NCBI GenBank assembly: GCA_025449115.1
Contig: JAHLKC010000009.1
Coordinates: forward strand, 62,001 to 126,000
From: Chytridium lagenaria
Taxonomy: Eukaryota > Chytridiomycota > Chytridiomycetes > Chytridiales > Chytridiaceae
Reading direction: 5' to 3'
DNA: 64,000 nucleotides
Every line of letters begins with the position of its first letter. Positions within the stretch are counted from its first letter, which is position 1. The notes under the pieces are model-generated. The model saw only the letters and a program-made list of their open reading frames with translations, did no database searches and was not told the origin of the DNA. Shown in pieces: positions 12,901 to 23,522 of the stretch. Made by a program: the position numbers and the translations under genes.

Positions 12901-13123
12901 CTACCGCGATCCAGTGAAGCAAGGATCATAGCAGACACCGTTCTCAAAACATCCAAGACAGTCGTTCGGGTTGGTCTTGCCGCCGCGTTTATGAAGTTCC
13001 ACAGGATTGGCGGAAGCACTGAAGATGATCAGAAAGGGTGATGGAGGGTGATGATGAGTGGACTCACCTGATGCTAAGGACCATGAGAACAGCAAAGATG
13101 ACAGATGCGATGAGACGAGCCAT
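12901..13123 (-). CDS. Small secreted four-cysteine peptide precursor
   Basis: Exon 1 is 13123-13068 (56 nt), the intron 13067-13019 (49 bp, gtgagt..tcag) and exon 2 13018-12901, ending TAG. The product is 57 residues: signal peptide 1-22 (MARL start, hydrophobic core AVLMVLS), a short propeptide ending in the dibasic K29-R30 expected for Kex2-type cleavage, then a 27-residue mature part with cysteines at 39, 42, 48 and 52 (spacing C-x2-C-x5-C-x3-C). The layout is that of small secreted cysteine-rich fungal peptides, which include effectors, antimicrobial peptides and signals; none is claimed here. A shorter paralogue lies 2.2 kb away on the same strand. No family was recognised. Confidence 0.6.
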
Positions 13124-14841
13124 ATTGAAGGATAAAGTGTTTGAGAGGAATGGAAGGGATGGGGGAGGGTATATGTAGGAAAATCGGGAAAAGAGGCACA
13201 ACGAGAATGAGAGAGAGAAACACGGGAATGACCTTCACAGAAAAGGGTTTTTAGTCAAGCAATTGGCTGCACGCTGAAAGCTGTCAGTGGCTCAAAGCAC
13301 AAAAAAAATGTCAATTAGTAAATGAGTCTTGGAATTGTCCTATTTTGGTTAATTTTATTCATTTAGACCCTTGTGTTCTGTGCGGTATCAAATTGAATAA
13401 AACCATAACTAAAATAAAAATGCAAAATGGCTTTTATCCATGTTACATACCGCCAACGGTCTCTTACGGGACGTTGAAACCCTGTACCCAATGAATAATT
13501 ACGGTATCCCCGATCCGTTGTTCCCAAACCCCATATTTCACACCATCATCAAAGTCTACAAGCGCTTTTTTCATCTCACCGTATGGCGAATGGTGTACAT
13601 TGGGCATCCCTGCATATACCATAGAGATGATACAGCCTGATGCTTGGTGTGGTATGCGAGGCCGACGGAGACGTTTATTGATAGCTTTTAATCATCGGTC
13701 GACTGGAAGGCGTTACAGACGTTCATGGATGCGAGGGGAGTAGAGAGACATTTAACGTTTCTGGATGATTATTACCTTGTGTTTGTGTCGACTATATTAT
13801 ACTGCTCATCCCTTTATTCCTTCTTTATATTCTACAGTGTTGCATTAATTTATTTGATATGGTTTGGCGTGTTTGGCATGCTCTTGAGCTGTAACCCTCA
13901 TATGTTGATTTCTGTCTGGCTAAATCGGCTCATCTCGTCCGAAGAGAAAAACCAATCGCTTTGACGTCCCCCAGCCTTCACGTTCGGTCAAACGAATGGT
14001 CAAGAACCGTAACTCCTGCTCCTCCCGCACCTTTTTGTTTTCACACTCGTTTTTTCAAACAAAAATCCATTAGAGATACAATCACGGCATCGGCCATCTA
14101 TTTCCATTCTCACCATCTGCTTTCTATGCGGTAAAGCAACCATGTTCTCAGAGTCTTCCCAACGGAGCTAATCAACTAGTGTTTTACTTTCGAACAATAT
14201 GTTTTTCTTTAAAAGGGACTTTTGACGGATGCAGAGTTTACAGGAGTCAAATCGTGAACGCTTTGATCGATCCTAGGCGACATCAACACTTCGATTAATG
14301 ATATTTCACTGTATGTTACAATAATGTAAGATGGACACATTAAACTTTTTATCCTACAGTTTTCTGGTAAGTATTCAATGAGCACTCACTTTCTAAACAA
14401 CTGAGAATAAAGGGAGAAGGTTGAGAAAGATATTGACAGCAGATGGAGTTCTCAAAGCGTCGTCTATTAGCTCCATGGAGAGAAGAAGAGGAAGGGTTAT
14501 CGAGTGGCATCTATCTCGTAAATACTGTGTCCTTTATAGTCTCAAAAAAAAAGTATTCTAATGACGGTAATAAAACTGTAAAGTGACTAATACTAAATAC
14601 TTATAATATTTATTGATGAGTACGTATGAATGATTAGTTGTCTGTCATAAACATCATTCATTTATAGTATATAGATGATTTATATATGTGTGTGAGGTGT
14701 GAGGTGGTGAGGTGTTATTGCCCATGAATGAAATGCTTTGATTTAATCCAATCGGACACGTTTTTTTCTTGTAAACCAAATCGTCATCGTGCCCTCATTT
14801 GTCATGGGGAAAGCGTAATAAGAAAAGTCAAAAAACACCGC
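13124..14841. other. Gene-poor segment with one coding-like stretch
   Basis: No complete gene was seen. On the minus strand, 13640-13475 reads through about 55 protein-like residues (MVYAGMPNVHHSPYGEMKKA onward) after a possible catcag acceptor and then meets a stop; family unknown. 13964-14841 is AT-rich with no convincing frame. Confidence 0.4.
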
Positions 14842-14849
14842 ACGACGAT
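14842..14849. repeat. 8-bp target-site duplication (left)
   Basis: ACGACGAT directly abuts the left end of the hAT element and is repeated exactly at 15658-15665. Eight base pairs is the duplication length of the hAT superfamily. Confidence 0.9.
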
Positions 14850-15657
14850 TAGGCCTGTCTCCCGACATCCGACACCCGCAGATGCCATCTGCGGATAACA
14901 GGTCGGATACGGATGTCGGATTTGGAGGGTCGGTTATCCGTTATCCGTCGGATACTATAATTAATAATTATATTAAAATAATAATAATAATATATATAAG
15001 ATTGAATATATGAACTTCAAAATATTTATTTACTCAAAAATTATTTTGCCATAAACCAAAACCCATTCCCTCAAGGTGAGCAATATCTCGACCATGGATT
15101 CCCTCAAACATGAACGCTCGTAATGCAAGATTTTTCTTCCCAACGAAAAAACCCGTTCTGAAGGAACACTTGTTGCCGAAATACCTAGGATGACACGTGC
15201 CAGCTCAGAGAGGTGACGAAAGCGTGAGCGGCGAGTGAACCAATAGTTCAATATATCACACTCTAAATCCTCCGTCGGCTCATTTAGGTAAGTGTTCAAC
15301 TCAGACTCTAAATGACTCTTGGTAGAGCCATGCCGCTGTCTGTCATAACCTTTTCGTTTTTTTTTTAGACTCTGTCTTTACCGTGGAGCACAGGCTCGGG
15401 GAATTAGTCGCTCCCCTAATTGATTGGTCTGTTTATTCATGTGGTTTATTCAGTTATGCACTCTTAATTTAACCTCATCTTCATAGGTCAAATTATTGAT
15501 GGGACTGTCGGAGATGATGTGATTGGACGAAAACATGTGATTTTAAAATCACGTGATATCCGATGTGTCGGCTTCGGATAACGGATTTCTAAAAAAGTCG
15601 GATACAGATGTCGGATTTGGGCATTATCCGTATCCGAAGGCTCGGGCGACAGGCCTA
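14850..15657. mobile_element. 808-bp hAT-superfamily element with truncated transposase
   Basis: The ends are inverted repeats: left TAGGCCTGTCTCCCGA, right (reverse complement) TAGGCCTGTCGCCCGA, 15 of 16 matching. They are flanked by a perfect 8-bp target-site duplication. Inside both ends are clustered copies of motifs such as GTCGGATACGGATGTCGGAT and TTATCCG in both orientations, the subterminal repeats to which hAT transposases bind. The only coding remnant is the minus-strand C-terminal dimerisation domain. With so little transposase, the element must be non-autonomous. The intact duplication and ends suggest recent insertion. Confidence 0.9.
15030..15360 (-). pseudogene. hAT transposase C-terminal dimerisation domain
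   Basis: The frame contains the hallmark of the hAT dimerisation region: a NYWFTRRSRFRHLSELARVI-like segment, then ATSVPSERVFSLGRKI (consensus S-x-x-S-E-R-x-F-S), a conserved arginine/leucine stretch and a terminal LREW. It is open upstream to about 15355 but lacks the BED finger and the RNase H-like catalytic core, so it cannot encode an active transposase. It lies inside the 14850-15657 element and ends at 15030. Confidence 0.85.
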
Positions 15658-15665
15658 ACGACGAT
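15658..15665. repeat. 8-bp target-site duplication (right)
   Basis: Exact copy of 14842-14849 (ACGACGAT), marking the right end of the hAT insertion. Confidence 0.9.
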
Positions 15666-15910
15666 GGCCGATGAGTCGTGACATCAAAACCTTGATCAAA
15701 TCGTCATCGTGCAAAAAACTTTTTGATTTTCCGCATTGGCTTTTTTTGTCAAAGTTTCGCCGAACATTCTGACCAATGCGCACTCGCAACAAAGCTCCAC
15801 CTCCGCATGACAAATTGTGTAAAAAGGTCGATAGCACCTGAACGAGAACCAAGGAGTTAATCCCCCCCCCCCCAGCAGCTTTCACCACATCAACCCCCCC
15901 AGCACCAACC

Positions 15911-16199
15911 ATGAGATCTATCACCCACTTCCACTGCCGCGCCGACATTAAAGTCGATTACCACCTCTCCAAAGCCCAAGAAGCCCAAAACCTCCCGCCG
16001 TCATGGACGTCCCCCATTGTCGCAAGTTTTCGTTTCGACGATGCCCTAAGTCCGGAAAAGAAGTCAACGAAAAGGGAAAGAATACGTTGTCCCTTATGCG
16101 CCTTTATCGTCTAGCGTGTATGGGGTGGCGTTCGATGATGAGTTTGAAGAGGATGCTCCACCTCCACCTTACCATGAGATTGGGACGGGCTTGGAATAA
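15911..16199 (+). pseudogene. Fragment ending in a PPxY motif, possibly arrestin C-terminus
   Basis: The frame from ATG 15911 reads a beta-rich stretch (FHCRADIKVDYHLSKAQEAQ). After a one-base frame change at about 16060-16085 it continues as EYVVPYAPLSSSVYGVAF, an acidic segment, and a proline-rich PPPPY followed by the stop TAA 16197-16199. Fungal alpha-arrestins end in PPxY motifs that recruit Rsp5-type ubiquitin ligases, which is why an arrestin tail is suggested; no arrestin N-domain was found upstream. The fragment lies 250 bp from the hAT insertion, so the gene may have been broken. Confidence 0.35.
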
Positions 16200-16960
16200 G
16201 CGCATATTTTCTTCTTCTTCAGCATTACGAATTACAACACTAGCAAGCTCACTCGTCGGCAAACAGCCACACTTAAACCAGTTTCGTCAAGAACAGCTTT
16301 CAACCTCTTCAACTTTATCGCTAAACGCAATTTTGCGTCTCACGCAAAGCAAGACACTAGCCACTTTTCTCCTGGCTCACCATCTTACCGGCCTCATTGC
16401 TCGCTGCATTTGAAAAAAAAAAGACCCTTTTTTAAAAAGGCCTCATTCCAAGATTTTACGCCCGTCTTGTTTATAAATAACCCTATTGTTGTATTCCTCT
16501 CTCTATCCCACTGTTGTTTATGTATCTTTTCTGTCAACTTTGCCGGTCAAAGTTTTCCTTAAATAAAACGGAGATGAGAGAAAGAAGAAATGTTTTTTTT
16601 ACTTTGTTTGCCGAGACGAATCTAAATACAGCAGTCCCCGCTTGCTTATCCAAAGATTCTTTATCTCTATGCAGTGAAAATGTTGTATGTGATGAGATCG
16701 AATTACTTTTAAATTTGAATGATGGCTGTAATTCTAATAAACGGTGTCGTCCCAACGGTTGTCGGAGACCATGCAGAAAAGCAAGGCGAAAAAAGGGCGG
16801 AATGTGTATATATACTTGATGCAAAGAGATATAAAAAAATAACATAGCGATTGAGAAACCCCAACAGAAAATCAAAGACCCTCCACTTTACTATCATCCC
16901 AAGAACCTTTCATACTTTAGACATAAAAAAAAGCAAATGAAGATGACCACCATTCCAACA
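16200..16960. other. Intergenic, no gene recognised
   Basis: A 101-codon plus-strand frame at 16514-16819, cysteine- and arginine-rich near its end, has no signal peptide or family resemblance and is not called. The remainder is AT-rich with T/A runs. Confidence 0.5.
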
Positions 16961-17263
16961 TCACAAACTCTCCCCCTCCTCCTCCGAAACCACAAACTTT
17001 CCATCCTTTCCCCAATCCAAGTCTTTCGGGAACGAATCCTCCGCACTTCTCTCCTCCAACCCTCCATCATGGCCGACAGCTGCATGACCCCATCTTAACT
17101 TTGGAAAAGCCTTTTCCTGGATTTCTCGCTTGTCCACGACGATTTCAGCGGCATCGTTCTCGAGTTCGACGGCCCATCGACGGTTTGGATGAAGGGGTGC
17201 TGCGAGGGTTGATGTTGCGAGGAGAGTGAGGAGGAGCGGTAAGAGAAGACGGACAACGGTCAT
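16961..17263 (-). CDS. Small secreted protein with internal repeat and basic sites
   Basis: The product is 100 residues. The start at 17263 is chosen because it begins directly with a strong signal peptide (MTVVRLLLPLLLTLLATSTL, then AAP); an upstream in-frame ATG at 17299 would add a polar leader. The mature part contains dibasic RR and KR sites followed by two related blocks, EKAFPKLRWGHAAVGHDGG and EDSFPKDLDWGKDGKF, each preceded by acidic/basic residues. Repeated short blocks between basic cleavage sites recall peptide precursors processed by Kex2-type proteases, but no known pheromone motif is present. No cysteines and no recognised family. A TATA-like sequence is not obvious upstream, which is AT-rich. 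Confidence 0.5.
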   Translation of the reverse strand: MTVVRLLLPLLLTLLATSTLAAPLHPNRRWAVELENDAAEIVVDKREIQEKAFPKLRWGHAAVGHDGGLEERSAEDSFPKDLDWGKDGKFVVSEEEGESL

Positions 17264-17846
17264 TGATGTAGTAGTGTTGAAGAGGTATTTTTTCAACAAA
17301 GTGATGGGTATAAAATTGACCTCTGTATCACCTTTATTCTCATAGTGTTATTAATTATTCAAATTCTAATTATTAATATTAATTTATTCAAATATTTATT
17401 TCATCCATCACTCATCATCCATCGACCATCACCATGAATTTGTTTCTTCAGTTTTTCTTTTTCTTCTCCTTGTCACACAAATACAAACACAAGCCTTGCC
17501 GCAAAGTATATAATTGAGTAATTAATCAATCAATTATTTAAATATTTTATAATTAAATCCAAAGCCCACTCACATATAGTAATAAAAATACTTGCAGTAG
17601 ATAATTGTTTCAGCTTTTTTGATATTCAAAGAGACCAATTCTATACTACGACACCACCTTTCTCACACCATAGACGACGCTTACGTTGGGCTATCCTCAA
17701 GACGGACGCACCCGCTCTTGCTTCCACCCTTCATTCATTCATCTACCATCAAAGGAAAACAGCCTAGACGTTGCGTCAGGAACTTCAACCTTGTTAATTA
17801 TAGATTAAGTTGTAGAGAGTATTCGTTGGAGGGATAAAGTAGAATC
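17264..17846. promoter_or_regulatory. Divergent intergenic region
   Basis: AT-rich spacer between the minus-strand secreted protein (start 17263) and the plus-strand SEL1 gene (start 17847). It presumably carries both promoters; no specific site can be identified. Confidence 0.35.
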
Positions 17847-20800
17847 ATGGACGTCCTAATGGAGTCCACAAAGGACACCGAGATGGCTCAGAGTGCCAAC
17901 AGAAAGAGCAAACGCATGTCCAGGATGGACAAGGATAAGCGCAAGTCGATCATGGTGTCTCTTCGAGAGATCAACGACTCACCCATGTTTGATTTCTCTT
18001 CCCTGGATGCCATCGGTGATTCCTTTGATGATGACTGGTCTTCACTCCCACCACCACCTGCTCTCAACTTGCCTCCAAAGCACCAAGTTGCTCTCAAGGA
18101 CGATTCTTTTGATCAGCCAACGTCAATGAAGAAAAAGGATGATGTCGAGTCTACCAAATCCGTCAAACAGAGAAAGAGTGGATTCAGTTCCGTATGGTCA
18201 AGGATGTCTTCGGCTTCTACTTCCTCCAACCTTTCCTCCTCTGGCTCTGTGCAGGATGGAAAGTCGTCTGGACGTCGAACTGGAACATGGATGTCAAAAC
18301 CAACCTCCTCTTCCTCGCTTTCAGGAACACTAGCTGTTCCTGATGCAGGGACAACAATTGGCTCTGCCCGTCCCATCTCCTCTGCCACAGTCGCCTCATC
18401 ATCTGCATCAAGTCTTGTTCTCCCGGCCATCGAGCCAATTATCGAAAATGATCTAGAATCAAGTCTCTCATCCCTCCTGTTCCCCTCAAACGAAGAATCC
18501 ACCATCGTAGACAGAATCCCCCTTAAGGACGAGGATGAGGATGAGATGCCACCTAGACCTCTTTCGCCGACCGCCGCGTCGTCGGCTGCGGCTGCTCGCA
18601 GGATTTCTAGAATGTCGGTCATGATGGCAGATCCTAAAGCTTCAAAGAGGTTGTCCAAAAGGCTTTCGGTTATGGCGGGAGGTGTACCCGTTCCACCTCC
18701 TAGAATTAGATCTGGCAGGCTTAGCTATCCTGTAAGGCTTCCTGACGATATTCCTCCTATCGATGAGAATGCTCCCATTTCAACAATGAATGCCGAAGAT
18801 ATTCTCTCTGGCAAGAGGGGTGAGTTATGATCCCTTCTTTCCATAAGTAACGTTCATTATTGACTGTTTTCTTAATTTTTTGTTTTTGTTAGAAACACCT
18901 TCTGTGGACACGACTCCCGCAGAAACTAGCACGGCCTCTGCTCTCTCCATGCTTCTATCTCCTGTCGGTGAAGCCGAAGAAGAAGAAGAACAAACCCAAG
19001 TTGAAGATGCGATGGACGAGGACGACGACATCATCATCGTCGAAGAGGAGGACATGGATGAAGATACCAGCGCTAACGACTCCACAGCCATTTCCGACGA
19101 CGCCGCCTCTGGACGGACCGGAGCATCAACCCCTACCCCGGCTTTCACAGGTTACGCCACCCTTACTCGTGTCCCGCCTCCCTCCGTCAAGCAGGTCATG
19201 AATCAACCCGCCATCGCCACATCCACTCTCGCAAGAACCCTTGCCGCAAGGTTGGAACACCAGCAACACCAAACCCTCGGTCGTCGCACCACCACTGGTT
19301 CCACAGGAGGCGGCATGATGGGCACCCTCACACGGTTTGGTACAAAAAATCGCAGTCACAGTCAATCCAGCGAACACGCTCCATCCTTTTCTTCACTCAC
19401 AAGACCAGGAACCCCGACGACCCTTCCTACCCGACCCTCCAAACCACTCGATCCAGAAAAGCATCCGACGCTCCATCGCTCACCTCCACAGGTATCGCCA
19501 CCCCAGCCTCCGTCACCCTCGTTCGAAACCGTTCCAGAAAAGGCTCCGAACTTCGCTCCATCGCCGCCACCGCTGCCGCCAACGCCGTCGTCGCAGCAGC
19601 CGCCGCAGCCGCCACTATTGATAGACCCGTGAACTCTGACGTCACCCCTGACACCACACTCACGGGACTCCTGAAACCTTGGAACCCGCTCAAGAAGACG
19701 ATGACGACGAAGCGTTCCGATACCCTAGCCCCACCCCTGGTTCCACGCTTGGTCGACGTCCCACCACTGGATCAAATCATACCAACACGCTCACCGGGAC
19801 ACCTCCGCGCGCGACCACCCCAACGCAATCGGGCACCCTCAAGTTCCGAGCGACCCTTGTCCGCACTTTCTCCGACGCGGCGTCGATCCTAACGACGGGG
19901 ACGGGGACGGCGTGGGAGAGTTTGACGGAGGAGGAACGGGCTGCGAGGAAGAAGTTTGCGGAGGCGGTGAGAAATTTGAATTGGGGAGGGTGGAAGAAGG
20001 GGATTGATGCTATGGAGGTTTTGGCGAGAGGTGGGGATGAGAGAGCTTTGGAGTTTATGGATCCGGTGAGGAGTAAGTTTAAGAATCCGACGGGGTGTTT
20101 TCATTTGGGGAAACATTTTGAGGAGGTTAGAGGGGAGGAAGATGTGGCGCTGACTTGGTGAGTTTCCATTTATGTTCGGCGCTCAGAGTTTTTTTTTTGG
20201 CCTTTTCCTCCCTGATTCCGTTGTTTTTTTGTACCTAATCCTTTATAACCTAATCCTTTCTACACCCTTTGTTTTTATGTTATTTTTTTTCTTTTACTCT
20301 GCTTTATTTAACCCAAACATAAAAACTCATTTGCACTTTTCTTACTCTACAAAGGTACGCTATCGGTGCTCACGGCGGGTACCCGCTGCCGCCCTTGCCC
20401 TCGGCTCCTTCCTCGCCCGCGGCAAAGGCACAGATGGCGGTCACCCCAACCTCGGTCTCGCCATGAAATGGTACCACGCCGCCCACGCCAACCCCCACCT
20501 CACAACCCCCCAAGTCCTCGCCGACGCCGCTGAAGGCATTGGTCGTCTCTACGCTGAAGGCTCTGCATCCATCTCCCTCCTCGACGGTGACATCACCCGC
20601 CCCTCCCTAGCACTCGACGATGACGGTGGGAGCGTGATTGTTCGAGACCTTGAAGTCGCGGATGATGATGGAGAGCAGAACCTCACACCTGAGGAACTTG
20701 ATGCACGATGGGCGAACCTTCCTGATGAAGTTGCGTCGAAACGAGTCATACGAAGGGATTTGTTTGCTTGCTGCGCTGTGGTTGCGAAGGGCGGCAGCGA

Positions 20801-22676
20801 GGGGTCATCAAGGAGCCAAGACGTATTTGAGTTCCATGTTGGAGATGAAACCGCATGTGATTTATTCTGAGGCTGTCGATCACCTTGCTGCGCAGAGATG
20901 GAGGAAGGGGGTTGAAGGGATGATGGGGTTGGCGGATGCTGGGTTTGAACCTGCTGAAAGGTTTATGGATCCTGTGACTTCGACGTTGAGGTTTGCGAAT
21001 GCGATGCAATGGATGGGGGTGCATTTTGCGTCGCTTGCGGCGAGGGAACGGGCGATGGTGAGAGCTGCGGAGAGGCTGGGAAGTATGGGAAGGATGAGGA
21101 TGAGGATGAGGATGAGGATGAGGAGAGTGATGAGGAAGAGGAGGTTGTGGAGACGGGGAGTGAGAACCCATTGATTGCCAAGTATGATACTTATGCGGGG
21201 TGGTTCCGACGTGGTGCTTATGACGGTGATCATGGATGTGCGGTTCGACTTGCGGCGTGGCTTGTTGAAGGACATCCTGCAGTGGGTGGACGTCCTGATC
21301 GTGCGCAAGCGATGGGATGGTATCATCGAGCTTGGAGTCGATCTGGGAATGGACCGGCGGAAGCGGCGGAGGGGATTGGTCGACTCTATGCGGAGGGTGA
21401 TGTTGGAAGGTGCGGATGAGGAGAAGAAGGAGGATGGGGAGGATGATTCACCACAGATGGAGGATGAGGATGTTGGGATGAGGATGAGAATGGAGATGGA
21501 TGCGGTTAGCCCTGTTTCGCCTCATCCTGAAAGTAATCCTATTTCACCGGTGGAAGCTTCACCGCCTTCCACTCCCACTCTTACCAACAATCCAGTGTCT
21601 CCAACAACCCCTACAACCCCTACAACGCTTATTCAAAAGATCAACACGACGATCAAGCGTGTTCGATCTCGAAAGAGCAACAGGTCGCTCAAAAATATCC
21701 TCACAGGACCACCCACTGATCCGTCTAAAATCGATTGGTTCCGTATCGACCCTGTTCTTCTCACAGGCTCCCCTATCGCCATCAACCTCTCCGTGCAGCG
21801 CGATGGTACTCTCGTGCTGCCTTCAAAGGATCTTACCGTGCTGAAGCCGCGCTTGGGTTTTTGTTGTTGGAGGGGGAGGTAATTTACGACGAGACCTTGA
21901 TCAAGCCATGTATCATCTTTCACGGCCGCTAAAGCCGGTGTACCGTTTGCGATGAGGATGTATGGAGAGTGTCTTGTTAATGGGTTGGGCACACATCGAG
22001 ATGACGTGGCTGTTGGGAAAGAATGGATTCGACGTGCCATGGAAACGTCTGTCGCCGCTCGCACTGCTCTGCGTAATCAAGCCATGGAAGCGGAGGATTC
22101 ACCACCCACACCTACAACCCCACAAGCGGATGACGATCCCAGTCGACACCCATCCAAAGCTGGTGTGTTTTTCCGAAACATTGTCACGCAAGGGTTTGGG
22201 ACGGGCCCTATTGCGCCTCGAAGTCCTGTTGTGAATGCAGCCACACCAACGTACCCGCCATCATCACCTGCGCAGGCTCCATCGTTGATGTTGCGGACGT
22301 TTTCGTTCAGCAGGAAGCATGAGACGAAGAATTCGCAGGCTGCGTCGTCGGCGGAGGCGTCTCCGACGTTGTCGCATTTTGGGAGAGGGGAGACGGATTT
22401 GACGGGGACGTTTGAGAGAGGGTTGCAGAGGATTGATGCGGGGGAGATGGAGACGGGGAGTTTGGGGTTGATGCAACCGGGGACGGCGGGACAGGCGCAG
22501 CAGTTGAGTGCGTATCCGAGAGTCATGCGCCGTCGTTTGGGTATCAGGTTGAGGATGATAGGGCTCATATTATGCAGAGGGGGGATGGGGATTTGGAGAT
22601 GGGGAAGTTGGGGGCTTTTGAGGTGAATCATGTGCCGGAGGGGAAGAAGAGGAATATGTGTTGTACTATTTTGTAG
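17847..22676 (+). CDS. SEL1-repeat protein with C-terminal CaaX box (Skt5/Chs4-like layout)
   Basis: SEL1 repeats are helical protein-binding repeats. In yeast Skt5/Chs4 they activate chitin synthase at a membrane to which the protein is anchored by prenylation. Seen here: a Ser/Pro-rich disordered N-half (17847-19900) with an intron at about 18820-18891; SEL1-type repeats from about 19950 (WYAIGAHGG, AALALGSFLARGKGT, AMKWYHAAHA, ADAAEGIGRLYAEG), a second related block at 20900-21400 (AMGWYHRAW, EAAEGIGRLYAEG) and a third at 21750-22030. The last residues are KKRNMCCTIL then TAG, a CaaX box whose final Leu predicts geranylgeranylation, preceded by basic residues. An intron lies at about 20161-20354. 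Several one-base frame changes (about 19420-19680, 20380, 20780, 21400, 22510) interrupt the reading. The Skt5 link is inferred from architecture only. Confidence 0.65.
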
Positions 22677-23285
22677 AGGTTTCCTCAAGTTTTCTATTCT
22701 TTCTTCCTTTTTTAGCTAATTGTTTTTGGCATCTTTTCTCGGTTTATATGCTTGTCGTTGAATTGTTACCGGCTATCGAATCTTTTTTTGGTCATATTTT
22801 TTGCACCGATTTCATGTTTTGTTTTTTGTTTTTTTACATCATTTATATCTTTTTTTTTTCACGCTTCTCGGTCATCGCCAATTATACTGTTATGTCTTTA
22901 TATTTTTTTTTCTCCACCCCATGTTTTTTTTTGCCCCAGATCTCGGTCATCATGTTTATGATGTTTGATGTTTTACATACATATATTTTTTTTGGGCGTA
23001 TTCAGATTTGCTTTATTTTTTTATTGCGTCGGTTTGCATGCGTAGATGTGTAGTTTATGAAGTCATAGAATTGAGAAATATATGAGGTATTTCGAAGTGT
23101 TGATATTGTTTTAAAATCATTAGTAGAAGTTCTTATCAATAGAATTTATTGTAGGTTCAGAGGGAAAAAACCAAACCGAAAATAAAACATATGAGATGTT
23201 ATGAAACATATTTACAGCAAAATATCGAAGAAAAAAAACATGAGATGAATTAAAAACAGTAAAAAAATATATATAATATCATGAA
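22677..23285. other. T-rich 3' flank, no gene
   Basis: Very T-rich on the plus strand, fitting the 3' untranslated region and terminator of the SEL1-repeat gene and, in the opposite direction, the 3' end of the gene at 23286-23522. Open frames here are phenylalanine-rich artefacts. Confidence 0.6.
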
Positions 23286-23522
23286 TCACTTATTCCCCAC
23301 AACATCATCATAAGCCGGCGGTGACGCCTCCACAGCAACAATCACACCACCTCTCGCCAACACCCGTTCCTCCGCTTTCACAACCCTCCTCGTCTTCCTC
23401 TCCATCCTCCTCTCAGCGCATCGCGTTACAGGTATTCCAGCTTGTATGCATTCCGCGAGTTTTTGGTGGGCGCGGTCGAATTTATGAATTGCTTTTGTGA
23501 GCTTGTGATCTTGAGTGTTCAT
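23286..23522 (-). CDS. Small PPxY-containing protein, unrecognised
   Basis: A 78-residue intronless frame. It starts MNTQDHKLTKAIHKF, is strongly helical and basic in the middle (CAERRMERKTRRVVKAEERV), and ends with ASPPAYDDVVGNK, containing the PPAY docking motif for WW-domain ubiquitin ligases. An AT-rich TATA-like stretch (taaaatata on the coding strand) lies about 45-50 bp upstream of the ATG. No membrane segment or family was recognised. It could be a ligase adaptor or a small regulatory protein; the call rests on clean frame, composition and promoter-like spacing. Confidence 0.5.
   Translation of the reverse strand: MNTQDHKLTKAIHKFDRAHQKLAECIQAGIPVTRCAERRMERKTRRVVKAEERVLARGGVIVAVEASPPAYDDVVGNK

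Noticed and set aside
22658..23053. 131-codon Phe-rich plus-strand frame resembling a membrane protein
   Set aside because: It consists of T runs in the 3' flank of the SEL1-repeat gene; hydrophobicity is a by-product of TTT codons.
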